A stretch of 51,949 bases of DNA from Phaeobacter sp. QD34_24 (GTDB taxonomy: Bacteria; Pseudomonadota; Alphaproteobacteria; Rhodobacterales; Rhodobacteraceae), in the NCBI RefSeq assembly GCF_028890115.1, contig NZ_JARCJD010000023.1, positions 1-51,949 on the forward strand, in the 5' to 3' direction. The notes under the pieces were generated by a model. It was given only the letters and a program-made list of their open reading frames with translations. It did no database searches and was not told where the DNA came from. The position numbers and the translations under genes were made by a program. The number at the start of each line of letters is the position of its first letter. The first letter of the stretch is position 1. Shown here in pieces: positions 1 through 8,261 of the stretch.

Positions 1-163
1 CCCATAAAATGCCTCCGCACCGAATGCAGAAATCATACCATCATTCAGATCAGCAAGGGAGTTTTCACACAGCCTCTTCGCTATCGCGTCACCTTATGTC
101 CTTGTCGAATGCCCCCGAGACATTCTCGCGCGCCCTGCTGAATAGGGGGAGGGCGCACTGTTC
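1..163. other. Window edge, no gene seen
   Basis: I see no convincing coding region, RNA gene or hairpin terminator between the window edge and the end of the leftward flavoprotein gene. Any neighbouring gene lies outside the window. Confidence 0.4.
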
Positions 164-1537
164 TTAAGTGAGGGCGGCGGTTCCGGCGATACGCCCAAGG
201 ACCACCGCGGCCAGCAGGCCGTTGCCGGACAGGTAGCCGCTGTCGGCGCGGCCCGACACGCCGCAGGCGGCGCCACCGCCAGCAAAGAGATTTGCAATCG
301 GAACACCTTCGGCGGTGAGGGCGCGTGCTGACCCATCCACACGCAGGCCGCCCTGCGTATGAAACAAGGCCCCGGTCACCCGCACGCCGCAATAGGGTGG
401 AGCAAGGCCAGTTGCGCCGAATGTGCGGCCAAAATCATCGGTGCTGCCCGTTGGGATAGTGGCGATGGTTTCATTGAGCGCATCGGCGGGTAACCCCAGG
501 ATGCGGGCCAGTGCGTCCAACGTGTCGGCACTCTTGACCGCACCTTGGGCTTCGGCGCGCTTGAAATCTTCGAATTGCCGGGCAATGCCCGCGATACGGG
601 CGTCAAAGATGGTGAAGGCTTCGCCGCCCGGCTGCGACAGCACGGCGCGGGCCGCCTCGGAATAGCCCTGTGCCTCGTTCCAGAACCGTTTGCCGTCGCG
701 GTTCACCTGCACGCCGCCTTCGGTGATCGTGGCCCAGGTGATCAGGATCCCATGAGGATGAGCAACATTGCCGTGGCCCTGATAGGCGCCAAGATGCTCC
801 GTCGCGGCCCCAATCTGATCGGCCCAAAGCACGGCCTCGCCCCGGTTGCCGTCATGTCCAAACCACAGACCGCTTTCGATCTCTGGCATATGCTGGGCCA
901 CCAATGCGCGGTTGCCGCCATAGCCGTTGCAGGCCAGGATCAGGCGCTGGCAGCCGATGGTTTCCACCCCGCCATCGGGGCGGCGCGCGGCGATGCCATG
1001 CACCAGGCCGCCCGCAAAGAATAGCGTCTCGGCGCGGCGTTCGCAGATGATGTCGATCCCGGCCTCCTCGGCAGCGCTGCGCAGCGCGTCGATCAGTTCG
1101 GTGCCCGCGCGCGTCGGCAGCCCATGCATGCGACGGGCCGAGTGGCCGGGATAGTCGAAATCATCGACAACCGAAAACGGCAGGCCATGTTTCTGCACCA
1201 GCCAGTCGATCACCGGGGCGGCATTTTCTGCCAGAAGAGTCACCAGCGCCGGGTCGTTCTCACCGTGGGCCTTGGCCTGGATGTCGGCGGCGAACCGGGC
1301 CGGGCTGTCTTCGATACCCGCCTCCTGTTGCAGCCTTGTGCCCGCCGCCGGGATCAACCCCGCCGACAGGGCGGTGGAGCCGGAGGGGATGGCATCGGCC
1401 TCGATCACCAGAACTTCTTGTCCGGCTTCTTGCGCGGACAGCGCGGCAACCAGCCCGCAGGCACCGGCGCCGATGATGAGCGTTTCAACCTCAAGGTCAA
1501 AACGCGCGGGCGGGGTGTCAACTGTCGGTGCCGTCAT
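164..1537 (-). CDS. FAD-dependent oxidoreductase, fumarate reductase/succinate dehydrogenase flavoprotein type
   Basis: Predicted flavoprotein of 457 residues. A Rossmann FAD motif (IIGAGACGLVAAL) lies near the N-terminus, and a C-terminal FAD-closing segment (FAGGGAACGVSGRADSGYL) is typical of the FAD_binding_2 family, which includes fumarate reductases, tricarballylate dehydrogenase and ketosteroid dehydrogenases. These enzymes add or remove hydrogen across a C-C bond next to a carboxylate or ketone. The ATG at 1537 is preferred; a GTG at 1546 is in frame but has no room for a ribosome site. The start overlaps the upstream lyase gene by 20 bases, so it is the last gene of the leftward operon. 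I see no signal peptide, so it is probably cytoplasmic. By context it may dehydrogenate or reduce an intermediate for the hydratase and lyase encoded nearby. The substrate cannot be read from the sequence. Confidence 0.85.
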   Translation of the reverse strand: MTAPTVDTPPARFDLEVETLIIGAGACGLVAALSAQEAGQEVLVIEADAIPSGSTALSAGLIPAAGTRLQQEAGIEDSPARFAADIQAKAHGENDPALVTLLAENAAPVIDWLVQKHGLPFSVVDDFDYPGHSARRMHGLPTRAGTELIDALRSAAEEAGIDIICERRAETLFFAGGLVHGIAARRPDGGVETIGCQRLILACNGYGGNRALVAQHMPEIESGLWFGHDGNRGEAVLWADQIGAATEHLGAYQGHGNVAHPHGILITWATITEGGVQVNRDGKRFWNEAQGYSEAARAVLSQPGGEAFTIFDARIAGIARQFEDFKRAEAQGAVKSADTLDALARILGLPADALNETIATIPTGSTDDFGRTFGATGLAPPYCGVRVTGALFHTQGGLRVDGSARALTAEGVPIANLFAGGGAACGVSGRADSGYLSGNGLLAAVVLGRIAGTAALT

Positions 1538-2384
1538 AGCGCGCACCCTTTTTCAGCATCTCATCCGTCCCGATCACGCCGTTGAGACCGCCAAAATCGA
1601 ACATCCGGTCGGCAAAGGGCTTGTTGGAGCCGTGCCGCGCCAGGCTCTGGTAATAGTCCTGCGCGGTGCGGGCCAGCGCGCGGACAATGCCGCCGGGAAA
1701 GATGACGATGGAAAAACCTAAGCTTTCAAGGTCGTCCGCGCCGGTGATCGGGGTGGCGCCGCCTTCGACCATATTGGCCAGGAGCGGTACGCGTGTTGCG
1801 AAACGCTGTGCAATGGTTTCAAGCTGATCGCGGTTCTGCGGCGCCTCGATGAAGAGCACATCCGCGCCTGCCTCGAGATAGGCCTCGGCGCGGTCTTCGG
1901 CGGCGGCAAATCCCTCGACGGCAATCGCATCGGTGCGGGCGATGATCAGCGTCTCGTCGCTGGTGCGGGCGTCGGCCATGGCGGCGATCTTGCCCACCAT
2001 TTCAGAAGGAGGGATCAGCGACTTGTCCGCCAGGTGGCCGCAGCGCTTGGGGTAGGTCTGATCCTCCATCTGCAACGCCGAGGCGCCCGCGCGTTCATAA
2101 AGCCGCATGGTGCGCTGGGCGTTGAGCGCATTGCCAAAGCCGGTATCGGCGTCGATGATCACCGGCAGCGGGGTGCGGTCGGCAATCAGCGTCATGGTAT
2201 CAGCCATTTCGGAGGCGGTGGTGAGGCCAATGTCAGGGCGCCCCAGCCGCGTATAGGCGACCGCGGCGCCACTGAGATACAGCGCCTCAAAACCTGCGGC
2301 TTCGGCCAGGGAGGCGGTCAACCCGTCATAGACCCCGGGGGCGACGACGATGTCCTTGTTCTGAAGGCGGTTGCGCAGGCTCAT
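1518..2384 (-). CDS. Isocitrate lyase/PEP mutase family lyase (2-methylisocitrate or 2,3-dimethylmalate lyase-like)
   Basis: Protein of 288 residues, the usual size for short ICL/PEPM enzymes. It shows the Mg-binding DAD segment (about residues 78-80, followed by TGFG) and a KRCGH loop with Cys115. That loop cysteine marks C-C lyases of the family (isocitrate, methylisocitrate and dimethylmalate lyases) and is absent from true PEP mutases. Expected chemistry is retro-aldol cleavage of a 2-hydroxy-dicarboxylate or tricarboxylate into a 2-oxoacid plus a second acid. The start overlaps the stop of the upstream gene in an ATGA, so translation is probably coupled. Pairing with the aconitase-family hydratase encoded divergently supports a hydrate-then-cleave route. 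Oxaloacetate decarboxylase-type activity is an alternative. Confidence 0.85.
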   Translation of the reverse strand: MSLRNRLQNKDIVVAPGVYDGLTASLAEAAGFEALYLSGAAVAYTRLGRPDIGLTTASEMADTMTLIADRTPLPVIIDADTGFGNALNAQRTMRLYERAGASALQMEDQTYPKRCGHLADKSLIPPSEMVGKIAAMADARTSDETLIIARTDAIAVEGFAAAEDRAEAYLEAGADVLFIEAPQNRDQLETIAQRFATRVPLLANMVEGGATPITGADDLESLGFSIVIFPGGIVRALARTAQDYYQSLARHGSNKPFADRMFDFGGLNGVIGTDEMLKKGARYDGTDS

Positions 2385-3001
2385 GACGCACCCTCGATCA
2401 CGGTCAGCGCCTCAGCGCAGCTCATCTGGTGGGTCACCGTGCCCAGCGATAGGAGCGTGGCGTCATGCACCTCCTGCCGGAAGGCGGCGCAGCCATCCGT
2501 CAGCATCACGGTGTCTATGTTGCGCAGATGCGCATCACGTAAGGTCGAGGCCACGCCGCCATTGGTCACGATGCCGCCGACGATCAGGTGGTCGATGTCC
2601 AGCGCGCGCATCAGGTATTCCAGTCGCGTCTGGTAGAAGGCCGAATAGGCGACCTTCTCGATCACGAAATCCGCAGGCTGCAGCCTGTCCACAAGGCTGT
2701 GCCCAAAGCTGCCCGGCGCAAAGTCGCCCTTGCCGAGGAAGGGCCGCAACTCCTTGAGGTGCGGCGCGATCAGCGGCTCGCCATCCTTGTCCGGCACCAG
2801 TGTGAACTGCGCCGAGAAATAGCGCCCGCCCCTAGCCTGCAGGGCTCGTGCCAGGGGGGCGATGCGATCGGGCAGGGCGGCGATGCTGTCCGCCGTCTGG
2901 CCCGCGCGGCCATAGGCGCCTTCGGGGTGGATGAAATCGTTCTGCAGATCAATCGTCAGAAGCGCCGTGCGCGCCATGTCCCATGCGGCTGGATTGCTCA
3001 T
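2381..3001 (-). CDS. Isochorismatase-fold hydrolase lacking the catalytic cysteine
   Basis: Protein of 206 residues with the isochorismatase-like fold. Asp18 lies in LLTIDLQNDF and Lys116 in FVIEKVAYSAFYQT, the usual Asp and Lys of the catalytic triad. The third position, normally Cys in a TNVCVE-type motif, reads TNGGVAST (residues 146-153), so Gly149 sits where the nucleophile should be. Amidases of this fold (N-carbamoylsarcosine, maleamate, nicotinamide) need that Cys. True isochorismatases such as PhzD do without it. The product may therefore not be an amidase despite the name usually given to such genes. It is translationally coupled (ATGA overlaps) with hyuA upstream and the lyase downstream. 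Confidence 0.85.
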   Translation of the reverse strand: MSNPAAWDMARTALLTIDLQNDFIHPEGAYGRAGQTADSIAALPDRIAPLARALQARGGRYFSAQFTLVPDKDGEPLIAPHLKELRPFLGKGDFAPGSFGHSLVDRLQPADFVIEKVAYSAFYQTRLEYLMRALDIDHLIVGGIVTNGGVASTLRDAHLRNIDTVMLTDGCAAFRQEVHDATLLSLGTVTHQMSCAEALTVIEGAS

Positions 3002-5061
3002 GATGCCTCCTCCGAGGGTTCGATGATGGTGTTGCCGAACCGGTCCACGCGCCCCTGCAAGTCGGGCTCGATCAGAACGGTGGTGTCGGGTTGCGTCAGA
3101 ATTGCAGGGCCTTTGATCACAGTTCCCACCGGCAGGGCAAGCCGGTCATAGATCGCGGTGTCATACCAGGCGTCGGCAAAATGCACCTGTCTCTGGCCGA
3201 TCGGCTTGGCCGAGCCTGCCCCGGAGGGCGCCAGAGCGTGCAGGTCGAATTTCGGGCGTTTGCCGGTGATGGCGCTGCGCAGGTTCAGGATGCGCCGCAC
3301 ACCGTTCTGCAACAACCGGCCAAAGGTGGCGCGATAGGCGGTATCAAAGGCCTCTTCGATCTCGGCGCGCGTCGGCGGGGTCACCTTGCCGCCTGCCGTT
3401 TTCACGGTCAGGGGCACCGATACGGTATGGGTTTGCCCGATATAGGCCATGTCCAGCTCGAAACTCAGCTCACGCGCTTCAAAAGTGGTGCGGGCGGCAT
3501 CCAACAGCGCCATGCCCTGGTCCGCGTGATCCTGCATGAAGGCTCCCAGCGCCGCTGCGTCCAGCGTGTCGACCAGCGAGTTGATGGTTTGCACGAAATC
3601 CTGGCGCATATCGGCGATCACACAGCCCATGGCGGATGTAACCCCGGGATAGCGCGGCACGATGGCCCGGGAAATGCCTACCTCGGCCAGCATCGCGCCC
3701 GCATGAAGCGCGCCGCCGCCGCCAAAGGGCATGAAGGCAAAGCGCTTGGGATCAAAGCCGCGTTCGATGCTGACCAGGCGGATTGCCCCCGCCATGCGGC
3801 TGTTGGCAACCTTCAGGATGGCCTCGGCGGCTTCGACGGTGCTGAGACCCAGCGGCGCGCCCACATGCGTGTCGATTGCCCGGCTCGCGGCCTCGACGTC
3901 CAGACGGTCCAGCTTGCCGCCAATGGGGTTGTCCGGGTCGATCCGGCCCAGCACCACATTGGCATCCGTCACGGTGGGCCGCGTGTTGCCAAGGCCGTAA
4001 GCCACGGGGCCGGGATTGCTGCCCGCGCTTTCGGGGCCGATGTTGAGCAATCCGCCCTTGTCGACCCAGGCGATGGAGCCGCCGCCTGCGCCAATCGTGG
4101 TGATCTCGATCATCGGGTTGCGCACCACCATGCCGAAATCGATCGCGGTCTGCGGCGACAGCATGGATTGCCCTTCGGCGATCAGCGACACATCAAAGCT
4201 GGTTCCGCCCATATCCCCGGTGATGATATTCTCGAACCCTGCCGACTGGGCGATATAGCCCGCGGCGATGACCCCTGCGGCGGGACCGGAGAGCGCCGTG
4301 CGCACCGGCAGGCGGCAGGCGGTATCGACTGCCATGACGCCGCCATTGGATTGTACGATCATGAATTCGCCATCAAAGCCCCCCGCCTTGAGCGCGTTTT
4401 CCAGCCGCCCCAGGTAGCCCGAGACCTCGGGTTGCAGATAGGCATTGAGCGCGGTGGTGGAGAAACGTTCGAACTCGCGGATTTCCGGCAGGATCTCGGA
4501 GGAGGCCGAGACATGTTCATTGTGCCAGACCTCGCGCAGCGCGGCGACGGCGGCATCTTCGTTGGCGGTATTGGCATAGGCATTGGCAAAGAGGATCGCC
4601 ACGGCTTCGCAGCCCTGTTCCTGCAGCGTTTTGGCCGCCTTGCGCACGGCATCCAGGTCCACAGGGGTGCGGATGGTGCCATCGGCCAGGGTCCGCTCGG
4701 GCACTTCCAGCCGGTTGCGGCGGTCCACCACCGGTTCGAAATCCCCGCGCAAGCCCCATGTGCGCGGTCTGTCGCGGCGGCGCATTTCCAGGACATCGCG
4801 CAGACCTTCGGTGCAGATCACTCCGGTTTTTGCGCCCTTGCGTTCAAGCAGCGCATTGGTGCCCGCCGTGGTGCCATGCACCACCACGGCAATCTCCGAG
4901 AGATCCTGAACCTCGCGCCCGATCCCATCCAGAAAGCCGCCCGATTGATCGGGGCGCGTCGTGGGGACCTTGGCGACGCTTGCGGTGCCTTCTGCCTCGT
5001 TCAGGACGAAAACATCCGTAAAGGTGCCGCCAACATCGACACCAATCATTCGGCTGCTCAT
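2998..5061 (-). CDS. hyuA: Hydantoinase/oxoprolinase family subunit A (HyuA)
   Basis: Protein of 687 residues, normal for HyuA. It opens with the family's phosphate-binding signature GVDVGGTFTDVF, followed by the Hydant_A_N, Hydantoinase_A and C-terminal domains. Members use ATP to activate an amide, lactam or ketone: N-methylhydantoinase, 5-oxoprolinase, caprolactamase, and acetone or acetophenone carboxylases. The ATG at 5061 is chosen because it forms an ATGA overlap with the hyuB stop; a longer frame starting MAGGRS is possible but buries the start in hyuB. It works as a complex with HyuB from the next gene upstream. The substrate is not predictable; context suggests ring opening or activation before a carboxylic acid pathway. 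Confidence 0.9.
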   Translation of the reverse strand: MSSRMIGVDVGGTFTDVFVLNEAEGTASVAKVPTTRPDQSGGFLDGIGREVQDLSEIAVVVHGTTAGTNALLERKGAKTGVICTEGLRDVLEMRRRDRPRTWGLRGDFEPVVDRRNRLEVPERTLADGTIRTPVDLDAVRKAAKTLQEQGCEAVAILFANAYANTANEDAAVAALREVWHNEHVSASSEILPEIREFERFSTTALNAYLQPEVSGYLGRLENALKAGGFDGEFMIVQSNGGVMAVDTACRLPVRTALSGPAAGVIAAGYIAQSAGFENIITGDMGGTSFDVSLIAEGQSMLSPQTAIDFGMVVRNPMIEITTIGAGGGSIAWVDKGGLLNIGPESAGSNPGPVAYGLGNTRPTVTDANVVLGRIDPDNPIGGKLDRLDVEAASRAIDTHVGAPLGLSTVEAAEAILKVANSRMAGAIRLVSIERGFDPKRFAFMPFGGGGALHAGAMLAEVGISRAIVPRYPGVTSAMGCVIADMRQDFVQTINSLVDTLDAAALGAFMQDHADQGMALLDAARTTFEARELSFELDMAYIGQTHTVSVPLTVKTAGGKVTPPTRAEIEEAFDTAYRATFGRLLQNGVRRILNLRSAITGKRPKFDLHALAPSGAGSAKPIGQRQVHFADAWYDTAIYDRLALPVGTVIKGPAILTQPDTTVLIEPDLQGRVDRFGNTIIEPSEEAS

Positions 5062-6752
5062 GCTGCGCCCTCCCGCCAATTCGTGCCATAGATGGCATCT
5101 GCCTGTTCTTCGCTGACCAACCCGCGTGCAACGTCGCGGGCCACGGCCTTGGGGTCGCGCTCGGACGTTGCGCCATAGCCGCCGCCGCCCGGTGTTTCGA
5201 GGCGCACGGCCTGGCCAGCCTTCAGGGTGATGCCGCGCATTTTTGAGGCCAGCGGCGGGCTGTGCCAGCCGTCATCCTGTTCATACTGAAAGGCATTCAT
5301 CGCCGCATCGCCGCCGCCTGCGATACCCTTGGGGGCAAATCGCCCGCGTTCGCCAAACAGAAAGGCCTCTGCGCCGTTTTCTTCCAGCACTTCGATCTCA
5401 TAGACCGCGCCCATGCCACCGCGATGGGCGCCTGCACCGGCGCTGTCGGGGCGCAGCGCCCATTTGCGGAACATCACCGGATAGGCGGCCTCCAGAATTT
5501 CGAGCGGCGGGATCGTCGCGGTCGAAATGGGCGCATTGCCGTGGTTGAGCCCGTCCGTCTCGATCGAGCCGCCATGTCCGCCGCCATAGAAGGAGAACAT
5601 CACCCATGGCTGTCCGTTCTTGCGCTTGCCCGCGATGGAGAGCGCGTTGATCGTGCCATAGGCATTGGCGACCACACGGTCCGGCGCTGCCTGGGCAAAG
5701 GCGGAAAACACCACGTCGATCATGCGCAGGATGGTTTCTGTATAGCCCCCCGTGGGCGCGGGAAACTGCGCCGCCAGCAGGCTGCCTTCGGGCACGATCA
5801 CATCGATGGGCCGCATTACGCCGGCATTGGCGGGCAGGGCGGGAAAGACATGTTTGATCGCCACATAGGCGGTCGCCACGGTGGTCGGCAGGGCGATGTT
5901 CACGGGCCCCGCGCATTGCGGCGAAGATCCGGTGAAATCCAGTGTCATTTCATCGCCCTTGATCTCGAGTGCGATGCGGATCTTCAGCGGTTCATCGGTG
6001 ATCCCGTCATTGTCGAGATAATCCTCGGCCTCCCAGCGGCCATCGGGCAGATCGGTCAGTTCCGACCGCATCAGCGCCTCGGCACGGTGGCCCAGTGCTT
6101 CCAGCGCGGCGGTGATCGTCTTGGCGCCATATTCATCCAGCAATTCGTCCATCCGCCTGACGCCCAGATCCAGCGCGCCGAGCTGGCCGTTCAGATCCCC
6201 CATGGCCGATTGCGGTAGCCGGGTGTTGCGCAGCAGGATATCGATGATGTCCTGGTTGATCTCTCCGCCGCGGGCGAGTTTCACCGGCGGCAGGTTGAAG
6301 GCTTCCTGGAACACATCCGTCGCCGCCGGGTTGTAGTTGCCCGGCACAGCACCGCCCACGTCATGCCAATGCCCGACCGAGGCGAGATAGCAGAACAGCT
6401 TCCCATCGCGGAAATAGGGCCGCACCAGGCGCATGTCCGACAGGTGAGTGCCGCCGATATGGGCGTCGTTGAAGATATAGATGTCGCCATCCTGCAGATC
6501 GCCATCCCTGGCGGCCTTTTCGATCACGGCTTTCACCGCAAAGGACATGACGCCCACGAAGATGGGCAGGCCCGATTTGCCCTGCACCAGCGTATCGCCC
6601 GATGTCGCGTGATAAAGACCATGGCTGGCATCATGCGCCTCGGCGATGATCGGGTTGAAGGCGGCGCGAAACAGGGTCGCGTCCATCTCGTCGGCGATCT
6701 GCTCCATACGGCCTGCCAGAACCGAAAGGGTGATGGGATCAATCTCGCTCAT
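5058..6752 (-). CDS. hyuB: Hydantoinase/oxoprolinase family subunit B (HyuB)
   Basis: Protein of 564 residues covering the whole Hydantoinase_B domain, including an N-terminal ITLSVLAGRMEQIADEMDATL segment and a Gly-rich C-terminal GGGGYG segment typical of the family. It forms the second catalytic subunit with HyuA. Both ends overlap their neighbours by ATGA (tautomerase fusion upstream, hyuA downstream), so the three products are probably made in a fixed ratio. Length and motifs give no sign of truncation. Whether the complex is a hydantoinase, an oxoprolinase, a lactamase or a carboxylase cannot be decided from sequence alone. Confidence 0.9.
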   Translation of the reverse strand: MSEIDPITLSVLAGRMEQIADEMDATLFRAAFNPIIAEAHDASHGLYHATSGDTLVQGKSGLPIFVGVMSFAVKAVIEKAARDGDLQDGDIYIFNDAHIGGTHLSDMRLVRPYFRDGKLFCYLASVGHWHDVGGAVPGNYNPAATDVFQEAFNLPPVKLARGGEINQDIIDILLRNTRLPQSAMGDLNGQLGALDLGVRRMDELLDEYGAKTITAALEALGHRAEALMRSELTDLPDGRWEAEDYLDNDGITDEPLKIRIALEIKGDEMTLDFTGSSPQCAGPVNIALPTTVATAYVAIKHVFPALPANAGVMRPIDVIVPEGSLLAAQFPAPTGGYTETILRMIDVVFSAFAQAAPDRVVANAYGTINALSIAGKRKNGQPWVMFSFYGGGHGGSIETDGLNHGNAPISTATIPPLEILEAAYPVMFRKWALRPDSAGAGAHRGGMGAVYEIEVLEENGAEAFLFGERGRFAPKGIAGGGDAAMNAFQYEQDDGWHSPPLASKMRGITLKAGQAVRLETPGGGGYGATSERDPKAVARDVARGLVSEEQADAIYGTNWREGAA

Positions 6753-7315
6753 GTGCTTGCCTTTACTTCGGCCATGTCGTTCCAGACCTCTTGTTTCGTG
6801 ATCTTGCCGCCTGTGATCTCGAAGCGGTCGATAAAGCGAATGCCGTCAAAGGCGCTGCCATCGTGATATTCGCCCTGCAGCGTGCCGCGGCAATAGACGA
6901 GGGCGGCCTCTTTTGTGCCCATCATCGCGTCAAAGCCTTCATAGGTCTTGGTGACGAATTTGTAGCGCGGTTTCGACCATTCGATCAGCTCTTCGAGACT
7001 GTGCATGGGGCGGGTTCCGGGGAAGGTCATGCTAAAGCCATCGCCCAGCAGGCCGTGCGCCTTTTCCAGATCGCGGGCTTCCATCGCGGCGAGGTAGTCT
7101 TTGACGATCTGCGCGGGATCCGGGCGCGCCGGTGCCGGGCTGCGCTGCCTGCGGCCCCGGTAATAACTGTCTGTCGGCATATCGTGGATCATCACCGTCA
7201 CGAGATCGGGCGCGGCCGGTACCACGAATCGCACCGCATCCGTCAAAGCCTCGCCAAGGCGTTGTTTTTCCTGGCTGTTATAGCCCTCTAAAACATGCAG
7301 TTCGACAATCGGCAT
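6749..7315 (-). CDS. Fusion of a 4-oxalocrotonate tautomerase-like domain and a SnoaL/NTF2-like domain
   Basis: First gene of the leftward operon, 188 residues. The N-terminal part (about 1-60) begins MPIVELHVLEGY, which leaves the N-terminal proline that serves as catalytic base in 4-OT tautomerases, and carries SQEKQRLGEALTDAV, typical of that fold. After a Pro/Ala-rich linker (about 61-70), residues 71-188 resemble SnoaL/NTF2-like polyketide cyclase or isomerase domains. I know the two folds as separate proteins; the fusion is less common. Likely role is shifting a C=C bond in the pathway substrate. The gene overlaps hyuB by ATGA. Its start faces the GntR regulator across a 145-bp spacer that must hold both promoters. 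Confidence 0.75.
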   Translation of the reverse strand: MPIVELHVLEGYNSQEKQRLGEALTDAVRFVVPAAPDLVTVMIHDMPTDSYYRGRRQRSPAPARPDPAQIVKDYLAAMEARDLEKAHGLLGDGFSMTFPGTRPMHSLEELIEWSKPRYKFVTKTYEGFDAMMGTKEAALVYCRGTLQGEYHDGSAFDGIRFIDRFEITGGKITKQEVWNDMAEVKAST

Positions 7316-7349
7316 GGCAGCATCCCTCGGTTAATCAGTATTATCTGTA

Positions 7350-7364
7350 ATACATATATTGTAT
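7350..7364. promoter_or_regulatory. Inverted repeat, candidate GntR operator
   Basis: The AT-rich 15-mer ATACATATATTGTAT has perfect 5-bp arms (ATACA/TGTAT) and lies between the divergent leftward operon and the GntR gene. HutC-type GntR regulators commonly bind such short AT-rich palindromes in their own divergent promoter. Assignment is by position and symmetry only. Confidence 0.45.
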
Positions 7365-7460
7365 CTTGCCAGAGAAAAATTTTGGATATTGATGTTACTA
7401 ATCCTTGCTTTTGGGTCGAACGCATTTACGCTCGGCCCTGGATATTTGGGGGAATCACAG

Positions 7461-8261
7461 GTGCAGGCCGAAGCTGTTCAAATACTGCCAGAAGGGGTCA
7501 AGGCGCGGCGCGTTTACCTGTCGCTGCGCGATCAGATCACCGCCGGCGACCTGCGCGAGGGCGAGAGCCTACCGGGCGAACAGAAGCTTGCCGAAACCTT
7601 CGGGGTCAGCCGCGTCACCGTGCGCCGCGCGCTGGAGGCGCTGGCCCAGGGCGGCCTGATCGAGCGGCGCGCGGGCAGCGGCACCAAGGTGCGTGCCCGT
7701 GCCGGCGGTGGCCAAGCTGCCGCAATGGATTTCAATACGCTGATGCCGCAGCTTGTGGAGATGGGGCAGCAGACCACGGCGCGCTTGTTGTCCTTCTCCT
7801 ATGGTAGCGCACCCGATTTCGTCGCCGCGGCCATGGGGCTTGAAGGGGGCAGCAAGGTTCAGATCGCCACCCGTGTGCGCCTGGCCGGGGATGTGCCCTT
7901 TTCTCATCTGACAACATATGTGCCGGCCCAGATCGCGCAGAACTATTCCGAGAACGATCTTGCGACGACACCGCTGTTCAAGCTCTTGGAGCGCAGCGGC
8001 GTCCAGATCAAGGAGGCGCATCAATCGGTGAGCGCCACGCTCGCCGGTCCCGACGTGGCAGCGGCGTTGGAGGTGGCCGAGGGATCGGCGCTCTTGTCGC
8101 TGCGCCGGGTTGTGCGCGATATTGACGGCAATGGGGTTGAATATCTCTCGGGGCTTTATCGCCCGGACATGTTCCGGCTTGAAATGCCGCTGACGCGGGT
8201 TGGCCGGGGGGCGGCGCGCCATTGGGAACCTGCCATTGGTCAAAGCGAGGGCGAAGAGTGA
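7461..8261 (+). CDS. GntR-family (HutC/UTRA) transcriptional regulator
   Basis: About 266 residues from the GTG at 7461, which has a G-rich ribosome site (GGGGG, 8 bases upstream). An ATG at 7359 is in frame, but its 34 extra residues look like translated promoter DNA. The N-terminal winged helix reads SLPGEQKLAETFGVSRVTVRRAL, the classic GntR helix-turn-helix. The remainder (about residues 85-255) fits the UTRA ligand domain. It is probably a repressor of this catabolic locus, released by a substrate or intermediate. It shares one base with the LeuC-like gene (TGATG), so regulator and hydratase are co-transcribed. Confidence 0.88.
   Translation: MQAEAVQILPEGVKARRVYLSLRDQITAGDLREGESLPGEQKLAETFGVSRVTVRRALEALAQGGLIERRAGSGTKVRARAGGGQAAAMDFNTLMPQLVEMGQQTTARLLSFSYGSAPDFVAAAMGLEGGSKVQIATRVRLAGDVPFSHLTTYVPAQIAQNYSENDLATTPLFKLLERSGVQIKEAHQSVSATLAGPDVAAALEVAEGSALLSLRRVVRDIDGNGVEYLSGLYRPDMFRLEMPLTRVGRGAARHWEPAIGQSEGEE

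Noticed and set aside
2381-6752. N-methylhydantoinase plus N-carbamoylsarcosine amidase pair, giving a creatinine pathway with soxBDAG
   Set aside because: The order hyuB-hyuA-hydrolase fits at first sight, but the hydrolase lacks the catalytic cysteine that N-carbamoylsarcosine amidase needs. The rest of the operon (hydratase, lyase, TRAP) points to a carboxylic acid.
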